Below are positions 29,904 through 29,977 of a DNA stretch of 29,977 nt, one piece after another. Source of the stretch: MedAcidi-G1 sp002713545 (GTDB lineage Bacteria; Actinomycetota; Acidimicrobiia; Acidimicrobiales; MedAcidi-G1); the NCBI GenBank assembly GCA_964013895.1, contig CAXGYF010000024.1, positions 1-29,977 on the forward strand, in the 5' to 3' direction. The notes under the pieces were generated by a model. That model saw only the letters and a program-made list of their open reading frames with translations, was not told where the DNA came from and did not search any database. Positions within the stretch are counted from its first letter, which is position 1, and each line of letters opens with the position of its first letter. The translations under genes were made by a program, and so were the position numbers.

Positions 29904-29977
29904 GGATATTGACTTATTAAACCCTTGGGACTAACAGATTTCTGATGTGTTCTTGCCTGAGCTGGACATAAGTAAAA

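Noticed and set aside
29904..29977. Plus-strand promoter-like TTGACT near the window end
   Set aside because: TTGACT at 29909-29914 has no good -10 and no gene follows within the window.

Overview
The window looks like a compact chromosomal segment of an actinobacterium, most likely a low-GC marine member of Acidimicrobiia. The actinobacterial signs are a mycothiol ligase (mshC) beside cysS, a DUF3499 protein, a HelD-type RNA polymerase-recycling ATPase, a Thr/Pro-rich linker on a secreted binding protein, and many genes whose start codon sits 6-7 bases after a TANNNT -10 element, as in leaderless actinobacterial transcripts. The DNA looks moderately AT-rich by eye. Class-level placement is inference. 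No stretch of more than 300 bases lacks a gene. I see no insertion sequence, prophage, CRISPR array or rRNA.

Layout. 1-1242 (+): C-terminal part of a solute-binding protein cut by the window edge. 1356-4289 (+): a B12-dependent acyl-CoA mutase operon (large subunit, B12-binding small subunit, MeaB-type GTPase chaperone); its specificity residues are those of isobutyryl-CoA mutase rather than methylmalonyl-CoA mutase. 4330-8559: a GtrA-like membrane protein and a methyltransferase (+) facing a tightly coupled glycosyltransferase, methyltransferase and alpha/alpha-toroid operon (-), probably envelope glycoconjugate work of unknown product. 8620-9057 (+): dtd. 9079-13005 (-): hemE, hemY/cgoX-like and lnt, overlapping genes; the Lnt homologue has Ser where the catalytic Cys should be. 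13061-14041 (-): patatin-like lipase. 14180-16246 (+): HelD-like ATPase.

16255-17223 (-): metallo-beta-lactamase-fold hydrolase. 17266-20718 (-): MacB/FtsX-type ABC exporter (ATPase plus double-FtsX permease). 20764-21267 (+): GNAT acetyltransferase. 21264-21443 (-): a 59-residue zinc-ribbon protein. 21548-22108 (+): cyclophilin-type peptidyl-prolyl isomerase. 22117-24263 (-): HAD phosphatase and 14-helix MFS exporter. 24340-24915 (+): DUF3499 protein. 24994-26202 (+): acyl-CoA dehydrogenase. 26210-29859 (-): tRNA-Arg(CCU), alpha/beta hydrolase, mshC and cysS.

Genome-level features: ten of about eighteen unit-leading genes have the leaderless signature, five others have a clear Shine-Dalgarno, and none has both. 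All six convergent junctions are too short for ordinary intrinsic terminators. Several promoters (hemE, the zinc-ribbon gene, helD, tRNA-Arg) carry inverted repeats on or beside the -10 and are candidate operators. Nothing is a proven new system; the best leads are the toroid/glycosyltransferase cluster, the Cys-to-Ser Lnt, the isobutyryl-type mutase, the hemE promoter dyads and the tRNA-mRNA junction.
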